Below, piece after piece: positions 9,965 to 18,773 of a stretch of 64,000 bases of DNA. Within the stretch, counting starts at the first letter, position 1. The number at the start of each line of letters is the position of its first letter. Below the pieces are notes generated by a model that searched no databases, was not told the origin of the DNA, and saw only the letters and a list, made by a program, of their open reading frames with translations. The translations under genes were made by a program, and so were the position numbers. Where the stretch lies: assembly GCF_029623955.1 (NCBI RefSeq), contig NZ_JARSBP010000010.1, positions 62,001 to 126,000 on the forward strand. The letters run 5' to 3'. The DNA comes from Mycobacterium sp. 236(2023) (GTDB lineage: Bacteria; Actinomycetota; Actinomycetes; Mycobacteriales; Mycobacteriaceae).

Positions 9965-11392
9965 TTATCCCGAGCGGACGGGTCGCCCGGCCCGGAACGA
10001 CGCCACCGCAGCCGAGGCCGCGAACACGGCGAACGTGGCGAACAGGACTCGGGCGGCCGTGGCTCCCCCGGTGTCCGTGACGTTGACGACCACCCCGGCC
10101 AACGCCGCCCCGAACGCCGCGGAGATCACCTGCACGGTGTTGATCGCCGCTGCCGCAGCCGGCCCCTCGGCGGGATCGTCCACCTTGCTCATCGCCCACG
10201 CCGACAGGTGCGGCCACGCCATACCGACACCGGCTCCCGTGACGAACATTCCCACCGCCCACACCGCGACGAGCACCCACGAGGCATTGTCGTGCATGGT
10301 GAGCGCGCCGACGGCCAGTCCCGTCGCCATCACCAAGGGTGCTACCGCGACCGTACGCACGATCACCCGTTCCCGGCTCAGCGACGCACTGGTGATCTCG
10401 GCCGTCGTCCAACCGATCGCCAGGCCCGCCCCGAGAAAGCCCGCAGCCACCGGCGTCAGATGTGCGAGTCGCTGGCCGAACAGCGGGACATACATGTCGA
10501 CCATCGTGGCGGCCATCAGCGCGCCCAACGTGAGGTAGATCCACTTCAGCGGGCCCGTACCGAAGGCACTGGGCGGCAACACAGATGCTTTCGCGCGCCG
10601 GTCCACGACGACGAAGATCCCGACGAGGACGAAACCGGCGGCGACCAGAGCCGCCGTCGCCCGCGCGTCATGCGGAATGCCCGCGATGCTCACCAGCAGG
10701 GCGGCCGCGCCGAGGAGCAGCAGCGACCAGATCGGGATCCGGATCCGCTGAGCGGGCCCGTCGTCGAGATGTTCAGCCTCGTTGCGTGCAGGCAAAGCCA
10801 ACGGAACGAGCACCGACATTGCCGTGGTCATCACCACCAGGACTCCGAAAGCCCAACGCCACGAACCATATTGAGCGAAGAGGCCGCCGGCGGCGGGACC
10901 GACCAACGTGCCGACACCCCACATCGCCGATACCAATGCCGACGCTTTCGTCCACAAGTTGCTCGGCAGCGCCGTGTTGATGACCGCGTAGCCGAGTCCG
11001 GCGAGCATTCCGCCGGCCGCCCCCTGAATCGTCCGGCCGACGAGCATCACCTCCATTGACGGCGCCACAGCACACCCGAGACTGCCCAGCCCGAAAACGC
11101 TGAGACCCAACAGGTAAGCCCAGCGCGGGCCCAGCCGCATCAGCACGGAATGCACGGTGGTCGCCGCCATCACCGACCCGACGAGATAGACCGTCGTCAC
11201 CCACGCGTAGAACCGCTGGCCGCCGATCTCGGCGACGGCGCTGGGCATCAGGCTGATCGTCAAGAATTCGTTGGTCGCGTACAGGGCCACACCACCGGCG
11301 AGCACCAGAGAAGCACCGAGGTTCCTCGGGCCGAGGAGCTCCCGCCACGTACCGGTCGCGATGCTCGTGCTGTCGGTTCCTGCGTCGGTCAC
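9965..11392 (-). CDS. DHA2-type major facilitator drug exporter (Rv1634 homologue)
   Basis: 475-aa inner-membrane protein with 12-14 predicted helices, close to Rv1634 (471 aa). After a short cytosolic N-terminus come ASLVLAGGVALYATNEFLTISLMPSAV, the motif A-like loop SVLMRLGPRWAYLLG, motif B VGRTIQGAAGGM, and motif C-like GVGTLVGPAAGGLFAQYGSWRWAF, which marks an antiporter. GTG at 11392 is the start. It lies 39 bases downstream of uvrB on the same strand, as in M. tuberculosis, and may share its transcript. Its substrates are not deducible; Rv1634 has been linked to fluoroquinolone efflux. Confidence 0.9.
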   Translation of the reverse strand: MTDAGTDSTSIATGTWRELLGPRNLGASLVLAGGVALYATNEFLTISLMPSAVAEIGGQRFYAWVTTVYLVGSVMAATTVHSVLMRLGPRWAYLLGLSVFGLGSLGCAVAPSMEVMLVGRTIQGAAGGMLAGLGYAVINTALPSNLWTKASALVSAMWGVGTLVGPAAGGLFAQYGSWRWAFGVLVVMTTAMSVLVPLALPARNEAEHLDDGPAQRIRIPIWSLLLLGAAALLVSIAGIPHDARATAALVAAGFVLVGIFVVVDRRAKASVLPPSAFGTGPLKWIYLTLGALMAATMVDMYVPLFGQRLAHLTPVAAGFLGAGLAIGWTTAEITSASLSRERVIVRTVAVAPLVMATGLAVGALTMHDNASWVLVAVWAVGMFVTGAGVGMAWPHLSAWAMSKVDDPAEGPAAAAAINTVQVISAAFGAALAGVVVNVTDTGGATAARVLFATFAVFAASAAVASFRAGRPVRSG

Positions 11393-11431
11393 GACGACGA
11401 CCGTAGGACCTCAACAGCGGTTGAGATCAAG

Positions 11432-13591
11432 TTATTTGAGCCCGGCGGCATCCATGCCACGGAGTTCCTTCTTCAAGTCCTGGATCTCGTCGCGGATCCG
11501 AGCGGCCAACTCGAACTGTAGATCGCGTGCCGCCGCCATCATCTGAGCCGTCAGATCCTTGATCAGGTCGGCCAGTTCCGCGCGTGGCATGTTCTTGGTG
11601 TCCCGGCCCTCGAAGACGCCCGCGCTGACCGCACGGCCCGGCTCACCCTGGGCGCGCCTGCCGCGCGAGGCGTTGCGGCCCGACCCGCCCACCTCGACGG
11701 CCTCGGTGTCGTCGGCCTCGCGGTACACCTGGTCGAGGATGTCGGCGATCTTCTTGCGCAGCGGTTTCGGGTCGATCCCGTTTTCCACGTTGTAGGCGAT
11801 CTGCTTGGCGCGGCGGCGTTCGGTCTCGTCGATCGCCTGCTTCATCGAGTCCGTGATCTTGTCGGCGTACATGTGCACCTCGCCGGAGACGTTGCGCGCC
11901 GCGCGGCCGATGGTCTGGATCAGGCTTCGCGGGGACCGCAGGAACCCTTCCTTGTCGGCGTCGAGGATTGCCACCAGGGACACCTCAGGAAGGTCGAGGC
12001 CCTCGCGGAGCAGGTTGATGCCGATGAGCACGTCGTACTCCCCCAACCGCAGCTGGCGCAGCAGCTCGACACGGCGCAACGTGTCGACCTCGGAGTGCAG
12101 ATACCGGACCCGGATCCCCATCTCCAGCAGATAGTCGGTGAGGTCCTCGGCCATCTTCTTCGTCAGCGTCGTCACCAGAACACGCTCGTCACGTTCGGTG
12201 CGCGTGCGGATCTCGCCGATCAGGTCGTCGATCTGACCCTTCGTCGGCTTGACGATGACCTGCGGGTCGACCAGCCCGGTGGGGCGGATCACCTGCTCGA
12301 CGAATTCGCCTCCGCTCTGCGCCATTTCGAAGTTCCCCGGCGTCGCCGACAGGTAGACCGTCTGGCCGATGCGGTCGGCGAACTCCTCCCATGTCAGCGG
12401 TCGGTTGTCGACGGCCGAGGGCAACCGGAAACCGAAATCGACGAGGTTCCGCTTGCGCGACATGTCACCTTCGTACATACCGCCGATCTGCGGCACGGTG
12501 ACATGCGACTCGTCGATGACCAGAAGGAAGTCCTCCGGGAAGTAGTCGATCAGCGTGGCGGGCGCCGTACCCGCACCACGGCCGTCGATGTGCCGCGAAT
12601 AGTTCTCGATGCCGGAGCAGAACCCGACTTGGCGCATCATCTCGACGTCGTAGTTGGTGCGCATCCGCAGCCGCTGCGCCTCCAGCAGCTTGCCCTGCCC
12701 CTCGAGTTCAGCCAGCCGCTCCTCGAGCTCGGCCTCGATGGTCGAGATCGCGTGCGCCATCCGCTCGGGCCCCGCCACGTAGTGGGTGGCGGGGAAGATC
12801 CGCAGCGAGTCGACCTGCCGGATAACGTCGCCGGTCAGCGGATGCAGGTAGTAGAGCGCCTCGACCTCGTCGCCGAAGTACTCGATCCGGATGGCGAGTT
12901 CCTCGTAGGCCGGGATGATCTCGACGGTGTCGCCGCGCACCCGGAACGTCCCCCGCGTGAACGACATGTCGTTGCGCGTGTACTGCACGTCGACCAGCAG
13001 CCTCAGCAGCCCGTCGCGGGGCACCTCGTCGCCGACCTTGAGCTCCACGGAGCGATCCATGTAGGACTGCGGCGTGCCGAGGCCGTAGATGCACGACACC
13101 GATGCGACCACCACGACGTCGCGGCGGGACAGCAGATTCGACGTCGCGGAGTGCCGGAGCCGCTCCACGTCGTCATTGATCGAGCTGTCCTTCTCGATGT
13201 AGGTGTCCGTCTGCGCGATGTACGCCTCGGGCTGGTAATAGTCGTAGTACGAGACGAAGTACTCGACGGCGTTGTTGGGCAACATCTCTCGAAGCTCGTT
13301 GGCGAGCTGTGCGGCGAGCGTCTTGTTCGGCGCCATCACCAGCGTCGGCCGTTGGAGACGTTCGATCAGCCATGCGGTGGTCGCGGACTTGCCCGTACCG
13401 GTGGCACCCAACAGCACCACGTCGCGCTCACCCTCGCGGATACGGCGCTCCAGCTCGTCGATGGCGGCGGGCTGGTCCCCAGCGGGCTCGTACTCGCTGA
13501 CCACCTCAAAGCGCGCACCGGAGCGCACCACCTCGTCCACAGGGCGGTACTCCGAGTGCGCAACCACCGGATACTCAGTCGCGAAAGCCAT
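11432..13591 (-). CDS. uvrB: UvrABC excinuclease subunit B
   Basis: 719-aa helicase-fold subunit that verifies damage and loads UvrC. Walker A LLGATGTGKSA is at about residues 60-70, the damage-probing beta-hairpin includes VSYYDYYQPEAY, Walker B is IDESHVT, and motif VI reads QTIGRAARN. The C-terminus carries the UVR coiled-coil motif (DLTAQMMAAARDLQFELAARIRDEI) that contacts UvrC. ATG 13591 is favoured over an in-frame ATG 30 bases upstream because a TACCCT -10 ends seven bases before it, making the mRNA leaderless from this codon. It is divergent from DUF402. Confidence 0.97.
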   Translation of the reverse strand: MAFATEYPVVAHSEYRPVDEVVRSGARFEVVSEYEPAGDQPAAIDELERRIREGERDVVLLGATGTGKSATTAWLIERLQRPTLVMAPNKTLAAQLANELREMLPNNAVEYFVSYYDYYQPEAYIAQTDTYIEKDSSINDDVERLRHSATSNLLSRRDVVVVASVSCIYGLGTPQSYMDRSVELKVGDEVPRDGLLRLLVDVQYTRNDMSFTRGTFRVRGDTVEIIPAYEELAIRIEYFGDEVEALYYLHPLTGDVIRQVDSLRIFPATHYVAGPERMAHAISTIEAELEERLAELEGQGKLLEAQRLRMRTNYDVEMMRQVGFCSGIENYSRHIDGRGAGTAPATLIDYFPEDFLLVIDESHVTVPQIGGMYEGDMSRKRNLVDFGFRLPSAVDNRPLTWEEFADRIGQTVYLSATPGNFEMAQSGGEFVEQVIRPTGLVDPQVIVKPTKGQIDDLIGEIRTRTERDERVLVTTLTKKMAEDLTDYLLEMGIRVRYLHSEVDTLRRVELLRQLRLGEYDVLIGINLLREGLDLPEVSLVAILDADKEGFLRSPRSLIQTIGRAARNVSGEVHMYADKITDSMKQAIDETERRRAKQIAYNVENGIDPKPLRKKIADILDQVYREADDTEAVEVGGSGRNASRGRRAQGEPGRAVSAGVFEGRDTKNMPRAELADLIKDLTAQMMAAARDLQFELAARIRDEIQDLKKELRGMDAAGLK

Positions 13592-14159
13592 GTTCACCAG
13601 GGTAGAACCCAACGCCGACATCTTCTGTTCCGCGAGGCCTTATTCTGAGCGCATCCACCCACCCAAGCACGAGATCTTCGACGTCACGGCACGTACCAAC
13701 ACCGATCCGAAAGGCATCGTTCGTGCGGTCGACGTGTACACGGTCCATCCGTGGGGGCTCTACATGGCCCGGCCGACGCCCGGGCGCGCACAGTTCCACT
13801 ACATCGAGTCGTGGCTGCTGCCGTCACTGCACCTACGCGCGACGGTGTTCCATTTCACTCCAGGCCACGAGCGCGACCAGGACTTCTACCTCGACGTGGG
13901 CGAGTACACCACCGACGGCGACCGCTGGCACGGTGTCGACCATTACCTCGACTTGGTCGTCCGCACCGGCCGCGACGTGCAGTTAGCCGATATAGACGAG
14001 TTGCTGGAGGCCGTCTCGACGGGCGTCCTGAGTGCCGATGCGGGAGAACGCGCTATCCGGATCGCGACCGCCACAGTCGACGGTCTCGCCAGGCACGGTT
14101 ACGACCTCAACCGCTGGCTTGCAGGTAAAGGCATGGTCCTGACATGGCGCGACGCATAG
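13590..14159 (+). CDS. DUF402 domain protein (Rv1632c homologue), start uncertain
   Basis: Up to 189 aa; the conserved part starts at HPPKHEIFDVTARTNTDPKG. It contains VYTVHPWGLYMARPTPGRAQFHYIESWLLPSLHLRATVFHF and the acidic DFYLDVGEY segment typical of DUF402/FomD-like phosphohydrolases, whose conserved acidic residues bind metal. The only ATG/GTG-type start is ATG 13590, which overlaps the uvrB start codon antisense and lies upstream of a TATTCT -10-like element at 13641-13646. The homology-based start would be codon ATC at 13653. Role unknown; nucleotide diphosphatase activity is inferred from the fold only. It ends nine bases before the next gene. Confidence 0.8.
   Translation: MFTRVEPNADIFCSARPYSERIHPPKHEIFDVTARTNTDPKGIVRAVDVYTVHPWGLYMARPTPGRAQFHYIESWLLPSLHLRATVFHFTPGHERDQDFYLDVGEYTTDGDRWHGVDHYLDLVVRTGRDVQLADIDELLEAVSTGVLSADAGERAIRIATATVDGLARHGYDLNRWLAGKGMVLTWRDA
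13599..13621 (-). promoter_or_regulatory. Candidate PafBC-type promoter of uvrB (leaderless)
   Basis: Minus strand: ATGTCGGCG, eight bases, TACCCT, then seven bases to the ATG. This matches seven of nine positions of the TTGTCRGTG damage element, has the exact N8 spacing, and ends with a TAnnnT -10. Transcription would begin at or next to the A of the start codon. Confidence 0.6.
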
Positions 14160-14168
14160 ACTCCCCAT

Positions 14169-14723
14169 GTGAGCGCGAGTAGACGAACGCGGACCGCCGG
14201 CGCGGCGATCAGTGCTGCGGTGGTTGCTCTGGCGAGTATGCAGGTGTTTCCTGCCACCGCGCTGGCCCAGCCCGAACCTCAGCCGGAGGTCGAGACCCAA
14301 GCGCCCGAGTTGCTGCACAACATCACCTACCGCGCCCGCGTCGACGGGGTATCGCGCGGCGCGACGATCACCTACAAGGCCGAGGGAGATCAGATCCTGT
14401 TCGCGGAGCCGACGATGGTGCCGGGTCGCGTCTTCGAGGCAATGGCCGTACTGCCGGCGTCGGGGATCGCGAACATGCGGGTGTCGATCGAATGGCCGTA
14501 CTCGGCGAATCTGCACTGCGAGATCCTGATCGACGACGCACTGGTCGCCCAGGCGGACGACTTCATCGCGCCGCGGGTGCTGCCCCAGCGCGAAGATCCC
14601 GACTACGGTGCGCTGACGTGCGAGGCGCCGGTTGCCGGGGTCGCCAACCCGACTCCTGCCGATCCGGCGGCGCTCCCGCCAGACCAGCCCGTCGAACCCC
14701 TGCCGGTCACACCGCCCGCTTAG
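14169..14723 (+). CDS. Secreted protein of unknown function
   Basis: 184-aa exported protein starting at GTG 14169. A twin-basic, hydrophobic leader (RRTRTAGAAISAAVVALASMQVFPATALAQ) is cleaved near ALAQP. The mature part is acidic with a small beta-rich domain (NITYRARVDGVSRGATITYKAEG...RVSIEWPYSANLHCEI...GALTCEAPV) whose ITYKAEGD and two Cys recall MmpS-like transport accessory domains, and a Pro-rich tail. Relationship to MmpS is weak and unproven. It is probably co-transcribed with DUF402, and its last four bases overlap the stop of convergent coaE. Confidence 0.75.
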   Translation: MSASRRTRTAGAAISAAVVALASMQVFPATALAQPEPQPEVETQAPELLHNITYRARVDGVSRGATITYKAEGDQILFAEPTMVPGRVFEAMAVLPASGIANMRVSIEWPYSANLHCEILIDDALVAQADDFIAPRVLPQREDPDYGALTCEAPVAGVANPTPADPAALPPDQPVEPLPVTPPA

Positions 14724-15904
14724 GCGGGCCGCCACCCAGTGGTGTCCGCCCACTGCCACGCTCGCCGATACGCGTCGACAAACCACGGCTCCTTCGCCTC
14801 GGCATAGTCCGCCATCGTCGCATGGTTCTGCTGGGCCACCCGCCGTTTGAGGTCGAGATACTCGGTCGCCACATCGGGATTGGCACTCACCCAGTCGACG
14901 AACAGCAGCGCGAATTGCTGTCCCGGCCAGCCGTCGACACGCACGTGCACGTTGGTGGGTCGTCCGGGGTCCGCCGAGCAGAACAGCCGCTTCTGCCAGC
15001 GCTCGCGATCGTCGGTGTGGGCGGTGTCCTCGATATACGGGGACCGGACGTATCCGGCTGCCAGCAGCGGCTCGGTCAGCTCGTCGGCGACGTCCAGCGA
15101 GGCGACGGTGACCTGGATGTCGATGACGTCCTTGGCGTCCATCCCGGGGATCGCGGTGGACCCGATGTGGTCGATGCGCGACGCGCGATGCCCGCACGCG
15201 GTGCGTAACCGAGCGAGGATGCGTTGCGCCTCGGCCGGCCATTCAGGGTCGGACGGAACCAGCCGGGGCGCAGAGCGGGCGGGCTCCCCCGCCGTGATGT
15301 TGTCGGCGAACGGCTGGATCCGGTCGTGCCACAACGCCCGAGCCTCCTCGACCAACTCCTCTGAACTGCCCGAGTTGTCGAGCCAGATGTCGGCGACTGC
15401 CCGGCGCTCTTCCTCGGTGGCCTGGGCTGCGATGCGGGCCCGCGCATCGTCCTCGGAGAAGTTCCGGTATTCGATGAGCCGCTTGACCCGCAGGTCAGGA
15501 TCGGCGTTGACGACGATCACCAGCGGGAACATCGGGGCCATCTGCGATTCGACCAGCAACGGGATGTCCTCGACGATCACGGCGTCGTCGGCAGCCGCGT
15601 CGATGAGCTCCGAACGGCGCTGTCCCACAAGAGGATGCACGATGCTGTTCAATGTCTTGCGCTTTTCGTCGTCGCTGAACGCAATCGCGGCCAAGGCCGG
15701 CCGGTTCAGTGCGCCGTCAGGCGACAGGATCTCCTCGCCGAACGCCCCCACGAGGCTCGCCAAGCCCGGGGTCCCCGGTTCGACGACTTCGCGGGCGATG
15801 ACGTCGCCGTCGACGACGATGCCACCGAGCTGACTGAACGTCGACGACACCGTCGACTTGCCCGCCCCGATTCCTCCGGTCAATCCAATGCGCAGCACGG
15901 CCAC
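14720..15904 (-). CDS. coaE: Dephospho-CoA kinase fused to a GrpB (UPF0157) domain
   Basis: 394 aa. The first ~210 residues are CoaE, which phosphorylates the 3'-hydroxyl of dephospho-CoA in the last step of CoA synthesis: P-loop TGGIGAGKST at residues 9-18, DGDVIAREVVEPG lid region and HPLV core motif. From about residue 218 a GrpB-like nucleotidyltransferase-fold domain follows (VPSDPEWPAEAQRI, RIDHIGSTAIPGMDAKDVIDIQV, HVRVDG). The same fusion occurs in mycobacterial CoaE (Rv1631, 407 aa), where the extra domain has been proposed to aid folding. GTG 15904 is the start. It lies downstream of rpsA behind a strong hairpin. Confidence 0.95.
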   Translation of the reverse strand: MAVLRIGLTGGIGAGKSTVSSTFSQLGGIVVDGDVIAREVVEPGTPGLASLVGAFGEEILSPDGALNRPALAAIAFSDDEKRKTLNSIVHPLVGQRRSELIDAAADDAVIVEDIPLLVESQMAPMFPLVIVVNADPDLRVKRLIEYRNFSEDDARARIAAQATEEERRAVADIWLDNSGSSEELVEEARALWHDRIQPFADNITAGEPARSAPRLVPSDPEWPAEAQRILARLRTACGHRASRIDHIGSTAIPGMDAKDVIDIQVTVASLDVADELTEPLLAAGYVRSPYIEDTAHTDDRERWQKRLFCSADPGRPTNVHVRVDGWPGQQFALLFVDWVSANPDVATEYLDLKRRVAQQNHATMADYAEAKEPWFVDAYRRAWQWADTTGWRPA

Positions 15905-15930
15905 AGTCTGTCAGGAGGCTTGAACGACGA

Positions 15931-15958
15931 ACGCCCCGACCCAAAGGGGTCGGGGCGT
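15931..15958 (-). terminator. rpsA terminator hairpin
   Basis: A perfect 12-bp stem (ACGCCCCGACCC at 15931-15942; its complement at 15947-15958) with an AAAG loop. It lies 15 bases beyond the rpsA stop and before coaE, so coaE expression would need read-through or its own promoter. Confidence 0.85.
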
Positions 15959-15973
15959 CCGTTCTACGAACTG

Positions 15974-17422
15974 CTAGGCGTTGCCCGCGAGCTTCTCGCG
16001 CAGCGCGGCAAGCTGGGCATCGCTGGCCAGCGATCCACCACTCGACGGCGCCTCGGAACTCGACGACGCACCGTTGCTACCCGCCGGCTTGGCAGCCTCG
16101 GCGGCCTCGGCAGCGGCGAACTTCTCCATCTGGGCGGTGTGCATCTTGTGGCGACGCTCGGCCTCGGCGTACCGGGCCTCCCACTCGTCACGCTGCTTCT
16201 CGAAGCCTTCGAGCCACTCGTTGGTGTCGGCGTCGAAGCCCTCGGGGAAGATGTAGTTGCCCTGGTCGTCGTAGCTGTCGGCCATGCCGTACTTCCAGGC
16301 CTCGAACTCGTCGGAGTAGTCCTCGTTGGCCTGCTTGAGGCTCAGCGAGATCCGGCGACGCTCCAGGTCGATGTCGATGACCTTGACCATCGCGTCGTCG
16401 CCGACCTGGACAACCTGGTCCGGGACCTCGACGTGGCGCTCGGACAGCTCGGAGATGTGCACCAGGCCCTCGATGCCCTCTTCGACGCGAACGAACGCAC
16501 CGAACGGGACGAGCTTGGTGACCTTGCCCGGCACGATCTGACCGATCGCGTGGGTACGGGCGAAGTGACGCCACGGATCTTCCTGAGTCGCCTTGAGCGA
16601 CAACGAAACCCGCTCGCGATCCATGTCGACGTCGAGCACCTCGACGGTGACCTCGTCGCCCACCTGAACCACCTCGGACGGGTGATCGATGTGCTTCCAG
16701 GACAGCTCGGAGACGTGCACCAGGCCGTCGACGCCGCCGAGATCGACGAAGGCGCCGAAGTTGACGATCGAGGACACGACACCCTTGCGGATGGCGCCCT
16801 TGGTGAGCTGGTTGAGGAACTCGCTGCGCACCTCGGACTGGGTCTGCTCCAGCCAGGCGCGGCGCGACAGCACTACGTTGTTGCGGTTCTTGTCGAGCTC
16901 GATGATCTTGGCCTCGATCTCCTTGCCGATGTACGGCTGCAGATCGCGGACGCGACGCATCTCGACCAGCGACGCGGGCAGGAAGCCGCGCAGGCCGATG
17001 TCGAGGATCAGGCCGCCCTTGACGACCTCGATGACGGTGCCCTTGACGGCCTCGTCCTTCTCCTTGAGCTCTTCGATGGTGCCCCAGGCGCGCTCGTACT
17101 GAGCGCGCTTCTTGGACAGGATCAGGCGGCCTTCTTTGTCCTCTTTGGTGAGAACGAGAGCTTCGACCTCGTCGCCGACGGACACAACCTCATTGGGGTC
17201 GACGTCGTGCTTGATGGAGAGCTCGCGGGAAGGGATGACGCCTTCAGTCTTGTAGCCGATGTCGAGCAAGACTTCGTCGCGGTCAACCTTGACGATGGTC
17301 CCTTCGACGATGTCGCCATCGTTGAAGTATTTGATGGTCTTGTCGATGGCGGCGAGAAAATCTTCCGCGGAGCCGATGTCGTTGAGGGCTACTTGCGGAG
17401 ACGTGACGGAGGGACTTGGCAT
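15974..17422 (-). CDS. rpsA: 30S ribosomal protein S1
   Basis: 482-aa RNA-binding protein. Four S1 OB-fold repeats are visible: GDIVEGTIVKVDRDEVLLDIGYKTEG, GTVIEVVKGGLILDIGLRGFLP, GVVSSIVNFGAFVDLGGVDGLVHVSEL and PGKVTKLVPFGAFVRVEEGIEGLVHISEL. This is the short actinobacterial form (six repeats in E. coli) and ends in a low-complexity acidic/Ser tail lacking the last two domains. It assists mRNA loading and tmRNA function. ATG 17422 (MPSPSVTSPQVALNDIGS) is chosen because earlier in-frame codons lie within the promoter region. In M. tuberculosis RpsA has been debated as a pyrazinoic acid target. Confidence 0.97.
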   Translation of the reverse strand: MPSPSVTSPQVALNDIGSAEDFLAAIDKTIKYFNDGDIVEGTIVKVDRDEVLLDIGYKTEGVIPSRELSIKHDVDPNEVVSVGDEVEALVLTKEDKEGRLILSKKRAQYERAWGTIEELKEKDEAVKGTVIEVVKGGLILDIGLRGFLPASLVEMRRVRDLQPYIGKEIEAKIIELDKNRNNVVLSRRAWLEQTQSEVRSEFLNQLTKGAIRKGVVSSIVNFGAFVDLGGVDGLVHVSELSWKHIDHPSEVVQVGDEVTVEVLDVDMDRERVSLSLKATQEDPWRHFARTHAIGQIVPGKVTKLVPFGAFVRVEEGIEGLVHISELSERHVEVPDQVVQVGDDAMVKVIDIDLERRRISLSLKQANEDYSDEFEAWKYGMADSYDDQGNYIFPEGFDADTNEWLEGFEKQRDEWEARYAEAERRHKMHTAQMEKFAAAEAAEAAKPAGSNGASSSSEAPSSGGSLASDAQLAALREKLAGNA

Positions 17423-17448
17423 GTGGTGGGTTGCTCCGGACAGGTTTA

Positions 17449-17454
17449 ATCGTA
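17449..17454 (-). promoter_or_regulatory. Possible -10 box of rpsA
   Basis: TACGAT on the minus strand, about 27 bases upstream of the rpsA ATG, would give a short leader carrying a CCGGAG ribosome site. No convincing -35 is seen. Confidence 0.35.
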
Positions 17455-17573
17455 GGGACAGAAATTGTTTTGTTGGCTGTACCTGCGAATGGCGCACACA
17501 GATACGCGTCAAGGCTACTCGACTGGGTCCATGCAGGACAAACCCACCTCCCCGCAGCGGTTAACCTGCACTC

Positions 17574-18773
17574 GTGTCTATTGCAGGCGCTCCCGGGGGG
17601 CCACACCAATTTCAACAGTACGGCGCACCTTTTGCGCGTCGAATCCGCAAGGTCGGAGCGCCGTTGGGCGTGCTCATCGGCCTGGGGACACTCGCAGGGC
17701 TGATCGTCATCGTGCTGACCTTGGCGAACCCGGTCGGGGCTGCCGTCGGGTTCGTGTTGTCGAGCATTGCGATGGCCGTCGTCATCCTGGCCTACCTCTG
17801 GCTCGACCGGTGGGAACCGGAGCCGCCCCGACTGCTGATCTTCGCTTTCATCTGGGGTACGTCGGTGGCGGTCGTCATCTCCGCGATCCTGCAGATCGTC
17901 CTGGACGCGTGGCTCAATCCCGCGGTGGATGCCGCCGAGACGGGGGTCAGCGCGTTCACGCTGGTCGTGGGCGCGCCGGTGACCGAAGAGGCCGCCAAGG
18001 GCCTGTTCCTGCTGCTGATGATGACCGGTGCGCGCCGCAACGAGCTGAATTCGCTGACCGACTGCCTGGTGTACGCGGGGCTCGTCGGCGCCGGTTTCGC
18101 CTGGCTGGAAGACATCCTCTACATCGCCAACGGGGAGTCGCTGGCCGAGTCGCTGTTCACCGCGGCGCTGCGGCTGATCATGGGGCCGTTCGCGCACTCC
18201 CTGTTCACGACCATGTTCGCGCTCGGTGTCTGGTTCGCCCTACAGAAGCGGAGCGCGTCGGCCAAGGCCGGCTGCATCCTGCTCGGTTATCTCGGTGCCG
18301 TCGTGTTGCACGCGATGTGGAACGGGTCGTCATTGCTGGGCACCGGCGCGTACTTCGGCACCTACGTGTTCTGGATGATGCCGGTCTTCGCGCTGGCGAT
18401 CGTGCTGGCCGTGCGGAGCCGACGCCAGGAACAGCGCATCGTGGCCGAGAAACTGCCCGGCATGGTGGCCGCCAACATCGTCACCCCGAACGAGGCCACC
18501 TGGTTGAGCTCGCTGCCGGCCCGCAAGCAGGCGATCGCGGAGGCCACCCGGTTCGGCGGCAAGGACGCCGCCAAAACGGTGAAGCGGTTCGCACATCAGG
18601 TCATCGAGCTGGCGTTCGTGCGTGACCGGATCGACCGCGGCTTCGGCGACCCGCGCGTCACGGCGCTGCTCAACGAGGAGGCCTACGCGGTGTACGCCGC
18701 CAGGGCCGAGTCGCCGGCCCTGCAGCAGATGGCCGGGTACCGCTCCCCGATCCCGCCTGCCGCTAGGTCTTGA
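17574..18773 (+). CDS. PrsW-family intramembrane metalloprotease
   Basis: 399-aa integral membrane protein starting at GTG 17574. A short cytosolic N-terminus is followed by about eight helices. The protease motifs are present: VTEEAAKG (EExxK), FAHSLFT and VVLHAMWNGS, which supply the Glu and His residues of the PrsW/CPBP fold; GFAWLEDILYIANG is also diagnostic. In Bacillus PrsW cleaves an anti-sigma factor, but the substrate here is unknown and no anti-sigma gene is nearby. The C-terminal ~100 residues are soluble. It is divergent from rpsA, and its last 11 bases overlap the convergent thioesterase gene. Confidence 0.9.
   Translation: MSIAGAPGGPHQFQQYGAPFARRIRKVGAPLGVLIGLGTLAGLIVIVLTLANPVGAAVGFVLSSIAMAVVILAYLWLDRWEPEPPRLLIFAFIWGTSVAVVISAILQIVLDAWLNPAVDAAETGVSAFTLVVGAPVTEEAAKGLFLLLMMTGARRNELNSLTDCLVYAGLVGAGFAWLEDILYIANGESLAESLFTAALRLIMGPFAHSLFTTMFALGVWFALQKRSASAKAGCILLGYLGAVVLHAMWNGSSLLGTGAYFGTYVFWMMPVFALAIVLAVRSRRQEQRIVAEKLPGMVAANIVTPNEATWLSSLPARKQAIAEATRFGGKDAAKTVKRFAHQVIELAFVRDRIDRGFGDPRVTALLNEEAYAVYAARAESPALQQMAGYRSPIPPAARS

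Noticed and set aside
9965..11392. Drug-resistance island made of DHA2 pump, tRNA-Cys and SMR operon
   Set aside because: The pump has the same place after uvrB in M. tuberculosis, and no integrase, direct repeat of the tRNA end or composition change was seen.
11873..13648. 591-codon open frame on the plus strand
   Set aside because: Antisense to uvrB with the same low-complexity shadow composition.
15635..17449. 604-codon plus-strand frame
   Set aside because: Antisense to coaE and rpsA; no ribosome site or recognisable domain.
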